A stretch of DNA of 64,000 nt from positions 1-64,000 of the forward strand of contig NZ_KB912877.1 of the NCBI RefSeq assembly GCF_000383855.1, in the 5' to 3' direction. Under the pieces are notes generated by a model. It saw nothing but the letters and a program-made list of their open reading frames with translations, made no database searches and had not been told where the DNA came from. Origin of the DNA: Methylobacter marinus A45. GTDB taxonomy: Bacteria > Pseudomonadota > Gammaproteobacteria > Methylococcales > Methylomonadaceae. How positions within the stretch are numbered: position 1 is the first letter of the stretch; each line of letters begins with the position of its first letter. Shown here in pieces: positions 7,119 to 16,345 of this stretch. The translations under genes and the position numbers were made by a program.

Positions 7119-8435
7119 TCATGCTGTTATTTTCCGCGCCTGGATTTTCTTTTCCGGCTTGATGGCTTCACGTTCCGCTTTGATTTTTTCCAGCAACGCT
7201 TCGGCGCTGTTGTCGCCGCTGATCAGGTCGGGGTTGTCTTTGCGCCATTGCTCGGTGAGTTCGCCTCGGAAGGCTTTGGCGAGGATGGATTGGGTCAGGT
7301 TGTTGACCCGCGCCAGGGCGTTTTGCACTTGCTGTTCGATGGTATCGGCATAGGCGAACAGTTGTTTGACACGGCGGGCGATTTCGGTTTGTTCTTTTCG
7401 GGTAGGAACATTAATTTCAAAGTTCCTAAGATTGTTTAAAGAAACAGTTTTTTGTGCAGTTCCAGTTGCTACTTCTTCAGCATGTTTAAAAACGGTTGGA
7501 GAACCCAAGTAAATAGATAAGAATTTGAAATCAACTATTTCATGGTTAGGCTTAATAATTGCGATATGTCGTTGAAAACAGAATGGCTCATCAGTATTAA
7601 CGATTACTGGTATACCAAATGATCCTGTTACTGTGTAAAGAATGTCTCCATTCTCTGGTTTACGAATAGCTTTGAGCGAATTGTAATAGTCAGTCGGAAC
7701 CCAGCGAGATACTTCGTCGAAGTTGATCAGTCTGTTGCTAACATTGGAAATTACTAAAAATGGTATGCCTTTATCTGCTCGTGGAGGAGCTTGATGATCA
7801 CCATCGGAAATACTTCTACATAAATCCTTAAGAAGGCGGTTTTTCCACTCTCCAAGGCTATTTATTTCCCTCCACTCCTCCGTCAACTTCCCGCTCACCG
7901 CAGCGGTGAGGACGGATTGGCGGAAGCGTTTGAGGATTTGCAGGATGCGTTCGAGGCGGGCTTTGGTGCTTTCCACCTGTGCCAGCAGGATGTCGAGTTT
8001 ATCGGCGATGACTTTTTGTTCGGCGAGCGGGGGGATGCCAAAATCAATTTCTTTTAAAAATTTAAAATGTCTAGAATAACCTTTGTCAGGAATATCCAAA
8101 GATTTAAGCTGATAAAACGCAAATCGTGGAATTAAGAATGGTAAAGGTTTCAGAATTTTCGTTCCATCAGCACCTGGTACAAAGCTAAAATCCACCCATT
8201 TTATGACTCGCGTATGGTCACCAAAAATACAAACAGGCTCTTTAACATCGATAATCTTACTTTTATCGTCAATGTATCCTGAAATATCATCTTGGCCTTG
8301 ATCGATTACTGGGTAAACACCTTGTTTTTGGCACTCTTTAGTTTTGACCTTTTTTCCAGTAGTGGAAATTTGCTCAAATCCGTTTGTAGTTATGATGCTT
8401 GTCCACCCTTCCGGCAATGTTATCTCCTTCATCAT
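7119..8435 (-). CDS. hsdS: Type I restriction-modification specificity subunit
   Basis: The product has ~438 residues and two target-recognition domains. The first spans roughly residues 5-135. A conserved spacer follows, with PLAEQKVIADKLDILLAQVE and a helix ending in AAVSGKLTEEW. The second domain spans roughly residues 195-345, followed by the second conserved region with PTRKEQTEIARRVKQLFAYA and ILAKAFRGELTEQW. These repeats form the paired antiparallel helices of HsdS. It dictates the bipartite DNA site for HsdM and HsdR. The start is ambiguous: ATGs at 8435 and 8432 and a TTG at 8438 all overlap the end of hsdM (TGATGATG), consistent with coupling. Confidence 0.93.
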   Translation of the reverse strand: MMKEITLPEGWTSIITTNGFEQISTTGKKVKTKECQKQGVYPVIDQGQDDISGYIDDKSKIIDVKEPVCIFGDHTRVIKWVDFSFVPGADGTKILKPLPFLIPRFAFYQLKSLDIPDKGYSRHFKFLKEIDFGIPPLAEQKVIADKLDILLAQVESTKARLERILQILKRFRQSVLTAAVSGKLTEEWREINSLGEWKNRLLKDLCRSISDGDHQAPPRADKGIPFLVISNVSNRLINFDEVSRWVPTDYYNSLKAIRKPENGDILYTVTGSFGIPVIVNTDEPFCFQRHIAIIKPNHEIVDFKFLSIYLGSPTVFKHAEEVATGTAQKTVSLNNLRNFEINVPTRKEQTEIARRVKQLFAYADTIEQQVQNALARVNNLTQSILAKAFRGELTEQWRKDNPDLISGDNSAEALLEKIKAEREAIKPEKKIQARKITA

Positions 8436-10078
8436 CAATAATCACCCAACATCACTGCCAGCAAAGTCATTTGCGCATCCGCCTCGTCGCCCGCTCCCAG
8501 CTCCCGCATCAAGCCATCCAATTCCCCCACGGCCTGCACCAGTTCACTCATGGCTTCACCTGCGAGAACCGAAGGCTCGGGCAAATTGGCGGCATCGACG
8601 CTGTCTGCATCCTTCAGCCAGGCAATATCCAGCGAATCGCCCTTATGTTCGGCTATCCACTTGCGGCTGAAACAGCGCCAGCGGCTGTGGGCCAGGCGAT
8701 CATCGACGCCCTGGTTTTCGTCGGTATTTGGCGCTTCAATTTTCTCGGCATTGAATGACCATTCGCCCTCCCGCCGGCTCGCCAGAATCTGCGCGAAGCC
8801 GTCGCCGGTATCATTAGCCCTTCCCTGTGCGTCATAGACTTTTTCAAACGGTTCCAGATGCTGCTCGCCAAACGGGGTTCGCTTGCCGAAGTTGGGCATG
8901 TTGGTGCGCAGGTCGTAGACCCAGACGCTTTCGGTGCAGTTTTCTTCCTGGTGTTTGTCGCCGGCAGAGCCCTTGCTGAAAAACAGCACGTTGGTTTTCA
9001 CGCCCTGGGCGTAGAAGATGCCGGTGGGCAGGCGCAGAATGGTGTGCAGGTTGCACTTGTTCATCAGGTCGCGGCGCACCTCGGTGCCTGTGCCTGCTTC
9101 GAACAGCACGTTATCGGGCAATACCACGGCGGCGCGGCCGCCGGGTTTGAGGTTGCGGTAAATATGCTGCAAAAACGCCAGCTGCTTGTTGCTGGTTTTG
9201 TAGGTCAGGTCGTCGCGGGTGATGCTGGCTTCGCCGCCCTTGGCGGTGCCGAACGGCGGGTTGGCGAGGATGACATCGGCCCTGGCCAGTCCTGCGCCGG
9301 CCTGGCCCAAGGCATTGCCCAGATGCACGACGCCCTCGTCGTCGCCTTCCATGCCGTGCAGCAGGCAATTCATCAAGGCCAGACGGCGGGTGGAAGGCAC
9401 TAGCTCGACGCCGGTGAAGGCTTTGTTTTTCTGGAACTGTTGCTGCTGGGCGTTCAGGTCGAACAGGTCGTCGGTCTGCTGTTTGATGTACTGGTCGGCG
9501 GCGATCAGGAAACCGGCGGTGCCGGCGGCCGGGTCCTGGATCAGTTCGCCGGCCTGCGGCTTGATGCAGCGCACCATGCTGTTGATCAGGGCGCGCGGGG
9601 TAAAGTACTGGCCCGCGCCGGATTTGGTCTCGGAGGCGTTTTTCTCCAGCAGGCCTTCGTACAGATCGCCCAGGCCGTCTTTTTTCGCGCTGAACCAGTC
9701 GATCCGGTCCAGGGTTTTGATCAGTTGTTCCAGGTGGCGCGGCTCGCGCAGGCGGGTTTGCGCGTCGGCGTAGATGGCGGCGATCAGCGGGTCTTCGTGG
9801 ATGCCGTTGCCGTCGGCATCCTTGCCGGTGGACAGGCTCAGCAGGATGCGTTTGTAATCGTTGAGCAGGTTGATGCCGGACTTGCCGTTCAGGTCGGTCC
9901 AGCGGCAGCCTTCGGGCAGCGGGTGTTTTTTCAGCGTGCCGGCTTCGGTGTTTTCGTGCACCATCTTGATGAACAGCAACAGCACCAGCTCGGTGACGTA
10001 GTCGCTGTAGTTGATGCCGTCGTCGCGCAGTACGTCGCACAGGTTCCAGAGTTTTTGGACGATGTCGTTGTGGGTCAT
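8435..10078 (-). CDS. hsdM: Type I restriction-modification DNA methyltransferase subunit
   Basis: The 547-residue product is of standard HsdM length. The N-terminal helical HsdM_N domain (residues 1-150) is followed by the N6-adenine methyltransferase domain. AdoMet motif I is DPAAGTAGFL near residue 181 and the catalytic motif IV NPPF is near residue 271. It forms the M2S modification complex with HsdS, whose gene overlaps its 3' end. The fic gene lies 27 bp upstream on the same strand, suggesting co-transcription. Confidence 0.95.
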   Translation of the reverse strand: MTHNDIVQKLWNLCDVLRDDGINYSDYVTELVLLLFIKMVHENTEAGTLKKHPLPEGCRWTDLNGKSGINLLNDYKRILLSLSTGKDADGNGIHEDPLIAAIYADAQTRLREPRHLEQLIKTLDRIDWFSAKKDGLGDLYEGLLEKNASETKSGAGQYFTPRALINSMVRCIKPQAGELIQDPAAGTAGFLIAADQYIKQQTDDLFDLNAQQQQFQKNKAFTGVELVPSTRRLALMNCLLHGMEGDDEGVVHLGNALGQAGAGLARADVILANPPFGTAKGGEASITRDDLTYKTSNKQLAFLQHIYRNLKPGGRAAVVLPDNVLFEAGTGTEVRRDLMNKCNLHTILRLPTGIFYAQGVKTNVLFFSKGSAGDKHQEENCTESVWVYDLRTNMPNFGKRTPFGEQHLEPFEKVYDAQGRANDTGDGFAQILASRREGEWSFNAEKIEAPNTDENQGVDDRLAHSRWRCFSRKWIAEHKGDSLDIAWLKDADSVDAANLPEPSVLAGEAMSELVQAVGELDGLMRELGAGDEADAQMTLLAVMLGDY

Positions 10079-10105
10079 GCTATTCCTGATAAAAAAATCG
10101 GTTCG

Positions 10106-11233
10106 CTAGCCAATGCGGCTAGTGTCATTGGGGTATGGAGTAATCTCGTTGCTGTCCCGGCTCATCAAGCGCATCAGCTTGGGGTGGACAAAGAGTTTTT
10201 CCTTGCCCGCCTGCATCTCCTGCAGTACGCCGATCTCGGCCAGTTGCTTTAGATACACCGAGGCGGTCTGGCGTTGGGCGATATCGCGTTCAACCAGGTT
10301 GTTGATGCGGCAGTAGGGCTGCTCGAAGATCACTTGTATCAGTTCGTGGCTGTAAACTTTGGGCAGCTGCTGTTTGACGTAGCGGCTGGTGTGTTCCATC
10401 AATGCGCGAATGGCGGCGATTTTGCTGCAGGTCCAGCCGGACATTTGCTCGACGCCTTTGAGGATGAACAGTATCCAGTCCTGCCAATGGCCGCTGCTCG
10501 TCACTTGATTGAGTAAACGGTAATAATCCGCCTTGTGCTGCACGATGTAGCGGCTCAGGTACAGAATCGGCAAGGTGAGCAGTTGCCGCTCGATCAGATA
10601 CAGAATATTGAGGATGCGGCCGGTGCGGCCATTGCCGTCATGGAAGGGGTGAATGGCTTCAAACTGATAATGGCTGACGGCCATTTTGATCAGCGGGTCG
10701 ATGTCATCTTCGGCATGAATAAAGCGTTCCCAGTTGCTGAGCAGGTCACGGATCACAGCCTCGCCCGCAGGCGGGGTGTAGATAATGTCCCCTGTGCTTT
10801 GATTGCCGATCACGGTGCCCGGAATCTTGCGGATGTCCATCTCTATGCCTTTAAGGGTGCTGCAGACTTCAATGGCTGTCGCTGTGCAGAGCGGGCGCTG
10901 TGCGAGTTGCATAAAACCTTGATACAAGGCCGTGCGGTAGCGCAATGCCTCTTTGGTCGCCTGGTCGGCGCCGCTGTCTTCATGGGCAAACTGAAACAGC
11001 TTGTCCGTGGTGGTGACGATGTTTTCGATTTCGGAGCTGTCTTTTGCTTCCAGCAACGGCAGCAAATTAATCAGCAGTCCCTGGTCGGGCAGCAGTTCTC
11101 CGGCCTGTTTCAGTTCCGCCAAGGCTGCGCGCGCTGAGATGCAGGCTTTTAAAACTCCTAAGGTTTCTACCTGTTCGGTTGCGGGAGGGAGCAGCGGCAA
11201 TGCGTTGTAGGGCTGATCGGCGCGCCAAGTCAT
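10106..11233 (-). CDS. Fic family protein with inhibitory motif, in the type I locus
   Basis: The 375-residue product has the Fic active-site loop HPFHDGNGRTGR near residues 192-203, which matches HPFx(D/E)GNGRxxR and should support AMP transfer to a hydroxyl group. An N-terminal SSEIEN motif near residue 64 fits the (S/T)xxxE(G/N) inhibitory helix of class II Fic proteins, so the enzyme probably carries its own brake. The C-terminal ~90 residues look like a winged helix (QRQTASVYLKQLAEIGVL). It lies between hsdR and hsdM. Its target is unknown. Regulation of, or toxin-like backup for, the restriction system is an inference. Confidence 0.9.
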   Translation of the reverse strand: MTWRADQPYNALPLLPPATEQVETLGVLKACISARAALAELKQAGELLPDQGLLINLLPLLEAKDSSEIENIVTTTDKLFQFAHEDSGADQATKEALRYRTALYQGFMQLAQRPLCTATAIEVCSTLKGIEMDIRKIPGTVIGNQSTGDIIYTPPAGEAVIRDLLSNWERFIHAEDDIDPLIKMAVSHYQFEAIHPFHDGNGRTGRILNILYLIERQLLTLPILYLSRYIVQHKADYYRLLNQVTSSGHWQDWILFILKGVEQMSGWTCSKIAAIRALMEHTSRYVKQQLPKVYSHELIQVIFEQPYCRINNLVERDIAQRQTASVYLKQLAEIGVLQEMQAGKEKLFVHPKLMRLMSRDSNEITPYPNDTSRIG

Positions 11234-11358
11234 GTTTAAAATCCTTTAAAATTTCGACACGTGATGCGTGGGTCGCCAGTATATGTCGATGCTGTCGACA
11301 TAACAAGCGTTCATGTCGAAAAATGTTAAAAAAATCGACATGAAATGTTTTGCCTTAT

Positions 11359-11454
11359 CGTTCCCATGCTCTGCGTGGGAACGCATTTCGAACCGCTCCG
11401 CGGTTCGGGACGCGGAGCGTCCTAAGCCGGGCTCCCACGCAGAGCGAGGGAGCC
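11359..11454. repeat. Dispersed palindromic repeat (GTTCCCAtgctctgcgTGGGAAC type)
   Basis: CGTTCCCATGCTCTGCG opens the unit. CCGCTCCGCGGTTCGG and a GGACGCGGAGCGTCC palindrome follow, and GCTCCCACGCAGAGCGAGGG closes it. Inverted complementarity runs through the whole unit. A diverged copy, interrupted by a MITE, is at 6833-7092. Non-coding; it lies between hsdR and fic. Confidence 0.7.
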
Positions 11455-11576
11455 ATATGTATAGATTTTCCTTATTTCTATGCCTATCCGAACAATATAT
11501 ATAGAAAACAGCATTATATATAGAAAACAGCATTTTTAAACATGACAAGATAAGGATGCTGGACTTATGCAAGTAT

Positions 11577-11630
11577 GTGGGGGCGACTTCAGTCGCCTAT
11601 TAATCCATGGGCGACTGAAGTCGCCCCCAC
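11577..11630. repeat. Perfect 21-bp inverted repeat
   Basis: The 21-base arm at 11577-11597 (GTGGGGGCGACTTCAGTCGC plus C) is exactly mirrored at 11610-11630, with a 12-bp spacer. Each arm itself contains GCGACTTCAGTCGC, a smaller palindrome. This is a REP-like cruciform unit. It could act as a transcription barrier between hsdR and fic, although no T-run follows. Confidence 0.75.
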
Positions 11631-11655
11631 ATTTTTATAAACAGTTTCCCACGCG

Positions 11656-11678
11656 GGTCGGGGTTTGTAACCCCGACC
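11656..11678. repeat. Perfect 10-bp hairpin unit
   Basis: GGTCGGGGTT and AACCCCGACC flank a TGT loop. It is the third different palindromic repeat type stacked in the 525-bp gap between hsdR and fic. No reading frame is supported in that gap. A small tandem duplication of TATATAGAAAACAGCAT also lies near 11500-11535. Confidence 0.6.
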
Positions 11679-11758
11679 TGAATGTTTCATTGGCGGGTTA
11701 CGCGAAGCAACATTGACGGTTGTATGCACTCCCGCCGGAGCGCGGGAACAAGAAGTCA

Positions 11759-14700
11759 CTAGGCTTGTTGCGGCCAGATGGCCTCGCCGAGTTCTTCCAA
11801 TACCGTATCGAGCTGATTGGCCAGCACTTTATCCAGCTGTCTGGCGCCGCCGTGGTCGGCGAAACGGCTGTTCACGAACTCGCGGTCGATGATGACTTCG
11901 TGCACCAGTTGTTTGGACAGGCGTTCCAGCCATTTGCGCTGCGCCGGTTGCCAGTTGTGGCGGGTGTAGATCCGGTCCATCGCCTTCGCCACCCGCTGTT
12001 CGAACGGGATCAGCGGTTCGCCCAGGGCGGCGCGGCGGATATGGCCGATGATACTGGCGGCGATATCCTGGTTGGTCTGGTTGCGCACGGCGCTTTGCAG
12101 CCTGGCTTCGCTGAAGCCTGCGCCATCGAGCAGCAGTTTGATTTCCTTGAGCTGTTCGCGGGTGAGATCGCGGGGTTTGCTGACCACCACGGCCAGCGCC
12201 GCGGACTGGTTGAGCTGCTCCTTGATGAAGCGGCTGAAGCTGTCGAGGTAGTCTTCCGGCCGTTGATGGGCGCCGTAGCTCTGGCTGCGGTCACGGATTT
12301 CATCCGGGTGCTCGGAGATGATCGGCTGGCGCTCGCTGCCCAGCAGGGCGTTGACTTCCTCCAACTGATCGAGCAAGCCCGCATGCTGTTGAAGAAAGCG
12401 GGCGGCCTGCCTGGGGCCAAGCTCATGCAGATGCCTGTGCAGCGACTTGGGCTCGACGCCCCAGAGTTGCTGCAGTTCCGAAAGTTTTTGCTTGAGCGCC
12501 GGTTTGCTTTCCGACTTGTTCTCGGCCTTGCGCAGTATGCGCATCAGCTTTTGGCTGAGTTGGCTGAGCACCACATCGGCATGCGTTTCGCCTGCTTGTT
12601 CGCCGGGGCTGTTCAGCGCCTTTTCCAGCTGTTCCGGGTCGGCGAGCTCGTTTGCCAGCTGGTCTATCGTGATGTTCGGGTCCTTGACCAGCGGCTTCAT
12701 CGTGTTCACGTCCTGCAGGGCGGCATAGATATCCACCGGATCGTAAATGCGGAAGACGGTTTTGCCGATTTCATCGCAGCGGCGGGTGGCGCGGCCGATC
12801 ATCTGTTCATACAGAATGCGCGATTTCACCCGGCGCATGAATACCAGATGGCAGATTCTGGGTACGTCGATGCCGGTGGTGAGCAGGTCGACGGTGATGG
12901 CGATGTTGGGGTAGCGCTCGTTTTTATACTGGCGGATCAGTTGCTCCACCTTGTCGCTCTGGCCGGTGATCTTGGCGACGGCGGCCTGATTGTATTCGCC
13001 GTCGTAGAGGTCTTTGAAGGCGTCGTCCAGCAGGCGTTTGACCATGTCGGCATGCAGGTCGGTGGCGCAGAAGATCAGGGTTTTCTCGTCGCCGAAGGGG
13101 TCCAGTTCCTGCACCAACTGCTCGCAGATGACCCGGTTGAAATTTTCGTTGATCACCCGGCGGTTGAAGGCGTCCACGTCGAAATTCAGTTCATCTTCCA
13201 GTTCGGCGGTTTCGACCGCGCCGGTCTGGAGGTTGACGGCGCTGACCGTCTCGCCTTTTTCAAAGCGGATGCCTTGTTGCGTCAGCAGGGTTTCGTAGCG
13301 GATCGGCGGTTCATGGTCGATCAGCCAGTCGTCGGCGACGGCTTCGCGGTAGGAATAGATGTAGACCGGTTTGCCGAAGATGTCGCTGGTATGCTTTGCG
13401 GGGGTCGCGGTCAGGCCGACTTTGACCGCATCGAAATACTCCAGCACCCGGCGATAGGTCGACAGATACTGGCCGGCATCGCGGGTGGCCAGCTCGCCTT
13501 CGGTCATTTCCTGATCGAGCGTGTAGCCCCGGTGGGCTTCGTCGATGATGATGCAGTCGAACCGGTCGACAGGCGGCGGCGCATCCGACATGAAAATGCG
13601 CTTGACCATGGCCTGCACGGTGGCGACCTGCACGCGGGTTTCCGCTTCGGCGGCCATGTCGCCGAGTTCGGCCACATTGTAGATTTTGGACAGGGTCTGG
13701 TTTTGTTCCAGCGCGGCTTCGTTGAATACATCGATGGCCTGCCGGCCGAGCGCAGTCCTGTCCACCAGAAACAGAATGCGCCTGAAGCGTTCGGCTTTCA
13801 AAAAACGGTACATCAGGCCGATGACGGTGCGGGTTTTGCCCGTGCCCGTCGCCATCGCCAGCAAGGCCGTGCGGCTGTTGCGGGCCAGCGCCTGCTCGAC
13901 GGCGGCGATGGCGTTGACCTGATAGTCGCGGAGCTTGAGGTAGGCGAATCCTTCCCGTCTGAGCGCTTCTTCCGCCTGCGCTTTGCTGCGTTTGAGCTGG
14001 TCCAGCAGGCCTTGCGGGGTATGGAAGTGCAAAAGCGCGCGTCGGGTATTGCCGGGATCGCGCACGTCGCGAAACCAGGTGCCGGATTGCTCCGCCAGTT
14101 GCGGAATGTAGGGGCGGCCATTGCAGGAATAAACGAAAGGCACTTTGTAGTGGCCGTCTTCCTCATCGGCCCAGGCTACGGTCCGGCCTGCCAGTTCCCA
14201 GGCGCCGATCATGGGCTGCGCAACGGTAAAGCCCTTGCTGTAGCGTTCCGCTTGCGGAATTTTACCCGCCACATTGGTGTTTTCTTTTTTGGCCTCAACC
14301 ACGGCAATAGGCGTCAACCCGCAAAACAGCACGTAATCCGCACGTCCCCACTCGCCCTTGTGCTTAGTTGGCCATTCGGCGATGGCCTTGTTGGTCCCTT
14401 TTTCCGGACGAGCGCCGCGTTGGTAGGTCAGTTCCTGGCTGTCCGCTTCCCAGCCTGCTTCGGTCAGTTGCTGGTCGATCAGCAGGCGAGTGAGTTCTTC
14501 GTTTAAAACAATGTGCTGGCTGGCGGAATGGGTTTTGTTGGCGACTTTTTGTTTCTGCTCGCCAATGGCTTTGTCATCTTCCTGGGTGAGCCGGCTTTGC
14601 AGGGCTTTTAATTTGTTCTCGTAGTCTTGCTGCTGCGCTTTGAGAGCGGCTTCGTGCGCTTTGGCCTGCTCAGCCAACGCGCGGGATTCTTCATCCATGG

Positions 14701-15283
14701 CCACGGCCAGCGCTTCGAATTCCGCCTTTTCCCGCGCGATCAGATCGTTCAGTTGCTGGCTGGAGTCCAGCTGAATATTGGTCTCTGTCAGTTCATGCTT
14801 TAGCTTCTCGATTTCCGCCTGGAGCTGCCGGAGTTGAGTGCTTGGGTCGGACGGAGGGATGAAGGGCCCCGCTTTAAACGCCGTGCCCGATTTGCCGAAT
14901 GACTGATGAAACCAGATGGCCAGAGCCCTGGCGACCTTCAGGCCGTCCAGGGCTTCTTTGTGCCGGGTTTTGAACTGGTGGGTGGCTTTGTTGCCTTCAA
15001 TGCGGAGGGTATGGAACAGCTCGCGCACGACGGGTTCTAACTTCAGCTCGCGGTTGAGCCGGTACAGCAACTCGGCCTGACTGGTTTGCTCATTGAACTC
15101 GATGCCCGCCAGCGCGGCGATATGCCGGGCCAGCGCCTCACCGAGCTGGCGCAGCTTGATCAGGGTGGTATTGGGATCGCTTGAGAACGCTTTCTCGGCG
15201 GCGAAAGCGATTTGCGCGAACAGCGGATCGTGTTCCGCCAGGAAACCAAAATTGGTCGGCTCAGGATTTTCCGTGGGTTGCAA
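11759..15283 (-). CDS. hsdR: Type I restriction endonuclease R subunit
   Basis: The 1174-residue product starts with a DUF4145-like helical domain (residues 1-130) and a coiled-coil stretch rich in Gln, Lys and Glu (about 150-260). A PD-(D/E)xK-type nuclease segment follows, with ADYVLF and VVEAKKE near residue 327. The SF2 translocase has Walker A MATGTGKTRT near residue 478, DEAH near 577 and motif VI QMIGRATRR. The C-terminal domain resembles that of EcoEI-type R subunits. It assembles with HsdM and HsdS to cut DNA after translocation. It lies at the head of the minus-strand cluster, separated from fic by a repeat-filled gap. It appears intact. Confidence 0.95.
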   Translation of the reverse strand: MQPTENPEPTNFGFLAEHDPLFAQIAFAAEKAFSSDPNTTLIKLRQLGEALARHIAALAGIEFNEQTSQAELLYRLNRELKLEPVVRELFHTLRIEGNKATHQFKTRHKEALDGLKVARALAIWFHQSFGKSGTAFKAGPFIPPSDPSTQLRQLQAEIEKLKHELTETNIQLDSSQQLNDLIAREKAEFEALAVAMDEESRALAEQAKAHEAALKAQQQDYENKLKALQSRLTQEDDKAIGEQKQKVANKTHSASQHIVLNEELTRLLIDQQLTEAGWEADSQELTYQRGARPEKGTNKAIAEWPTKHKGEWGRADYVLFCGLTPIAVVEAKKENTNVAGKIPQAERYSKGFTVAQPMIGAWELAGRTVAWADEEDGHYKVPFVYSCNGRPYIPQLAEQSGTWFRDVRDPGNTRRALLHFHTPQGLLDQLKRSKAQAEEALRREGFAYLKLRDYQVNAIAAVEQALARNSRTALLAMATGTGKTRTVIGLMYRFLKAERFRRILFLVDRTALGRQAIDVFNEAALEQNQTLSKIYNVAELGDMAAEAETRVQVATVQAMVKRIFMSDAPPPVDRFDCIIIDEAHRGYTLDQEMTEGELATRDAGQYLSTYRRVLEYFDAVKVGLTATPAKHTSDIFGKPVYIYSYREAVADDWLIDHEPPIRYETLLTQQGIRFEKGETVSAVNLQTGAVETAELEDELNFDVDAFNRRVINENFNRVICEQLVQELDPFGDEKTLIFCATDLHADMVKRLLDDAFKDLYDGEYNQAAVAKITGQSDKVEQLIRQYKNERYPNIAITVDLLTTGIDVPRICHLVFMRRVKSRILYEQMIGRATRRCDEIGKTVFRIYDPVDIYAALQDVNTMKPLVKDPNITIDQLANELADPEQLEKALNSPGEQAGETHADVVLSQLSQKLMRILRKAENKSESKPALKQKLSELQQLWGVEPKSLHRHLHELGPRQAARFLQQHAGLLDQLEEVNALLGSERQPIISEHPDEIRDRSQSYGAHQRPEDYLDSFSRFIKEQLNQSAALAVVVSKPRDLTREQLKEIKLLLDGAGFSEARLQSAVRNQTNQDIAASIIGHIRRAALGEPLIPFEQRVAKAMDRIYTRHNWQPAQRKWLERLSKQLVHEVIIDREFVNSRFADHGGARQLDKVLANQLDTVLEELGEAIWPQQA

Positions 15284-15710
15284 AGTACAGCCTCCCTTTA
15301 GTTGCTATTTCCATACCAGTCACTTAAACGTATTCCAGCTGCTTTATTTTGTTTGCCCAACGGGCCAGGTGACAGCGGATTATTGAACTCTCCGCATAAT
15401 GCAATTATTTGTTATTGAATATTGAACACATTATCAACATTAACAGACATGGTAAATTATTTGAGTTGAAATGACATTTTTTCTGATCAATCGCCGTTAA
15501 AACTGATTAGGACGATAAGCATATCGATTGCGATCCGGTCGCCAACCTGATCGAAGGGCGGCGCGGCCAACAGTATAATGGCTGGCCGCTGATGGACGTA
15601 TTTAAGGTTGCAGTACGGTGTCTGGATGTTTCGATGCTTCGGAGAAATTTATAGTGATATCAGGGCGTCTTTTTGAGCGCTGATTTTGTTGTGACCTGCC
15701 AACGTTTTTA
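15284..15710. other. Gene-free stretch upstream of hsdR
   Basis: This stretch holds the hsdR promoter region and an AT-rich segment. A frame at 15511-15654 is open for 47 codons with no credible start and reads like a decayed coding remnant (DPVANLIEGRRGQQYNGWPL). Nothing else is supported. Confidence 0.4.
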
Positions 15711-15829
15711 GGATTTGTCTAAAGATGACTTCCTGAATTTGGAATGTTGCATAGGATGTGCTGCCCAAAGCAGGCGGCGCAGTGAAGCGCATTGTTCGCG
15801 AATGAGGCGCCTTTTGTCGTCGGCACATC
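15711..15829. repeat. Dispersed ~120-bp repeat, copy A
   Basis: Reading from GGATTTGTCTAAAGATGACT through TTGCATAGGATGTGCTG to GTCGTCGGCACAT, this segment matches the reverse complement of 57625-57751 over nearly its whole length. It contains the imperfect palindrome of GGCGGCG and GCGCC around GAAGCGCATTGTTCGCGAAT. The second copy is the target of the IS1111-type insertion. Non-coding. Confidence 0.75.
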
Positions 15830-15848
15830 CTATGTTTAAAATCAATCG

Positions 15849-16313
15849 TTAATCCATCGGAATTCTGATTTTCTGCCCTGGGTAGATCAGGTCGGGATCT
15901 TTGATGACTTCCCGATTTGCCTCAAATATCCGTTGATATTGATTCGCGTTCTGATAAAACTTCTGGGCGATTTTCGATAAAGTATCGCCGCTGGCAATCT
16001 CATAATACTGAACATTGCCCGGTTCCAGTGCCGCTGACGCATCCTTGCCCGCCGAAGTGACCTCGACAATATCGATTTTCGGCACGACCTCGCTAACGCC
16101 TTTGACATTGCCGGCCAATAGCACGGCTTTTTGCGCCGCCTCCGCGCTGTCGGTCGTGCCGATCACCGTCGCCTTACCGTCTTGAAAGGTGACGTTTAAA
16201 TCCCGGATATCCAGATTACTGGCCTTGATATGGTCTGTAATTTTTTCCGCGGCCTCTTCGTCTTTATTAAACAGCTTGCTGCCGATGTCTTTTGCAAAAG
16301 CTAATAATCCCAT
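15849..16313 (-). CDS. kbp: BON plus LysM domain protein (Kbp/YgaU-like)
   Basis: The product has 154 residues from the ATG at 16313. A CAGGAG ribosome site lies 7 bp upstream of that ATG, which decides it over an ATG 6 bp earlier. An N-terminal BON domain (residues ~25-90, with LNVTFQDGKATVIGT) precedes a C-terminal LysM domain (YYEIASGDTLSKIAQKFY ending PGQKIRIPMD). The architecture and length match the E. coli potassium-binding protein Kbp, a soluble cytoplasmic protein. There is no signal peptide. It is followed upstream by a DUF937 gene on the same strand. Confidence 0.88.
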   Translation of the reverse strand: MGLLAFAKDIGSKLFNKDEEAAEKITDHIKASNLDIRDLNVTFQDGKATVIGTTDSAEAAQKAVLLAGNVKGVSEVVPKIDIVEVTSAGKDASAALEPGNVQYYEIASGDTLSKIAQKFYQNANQYQRIFEANREVIKDPDLIYPGQKIRIPMD

Positions 16314-16345
16314 GATCATGCTCCTGTGTTTATATGAAAAAGCTG

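Noticed and set aside
11720-14506. A 928-codon plus-strand frame inside the hsdR region
   Set aside because: It is exactly antisense to hsdR, whose product has all family motifs. The plus-strand peptide is low in conserved features and reflects the GC-rich codon bias of the real gene.
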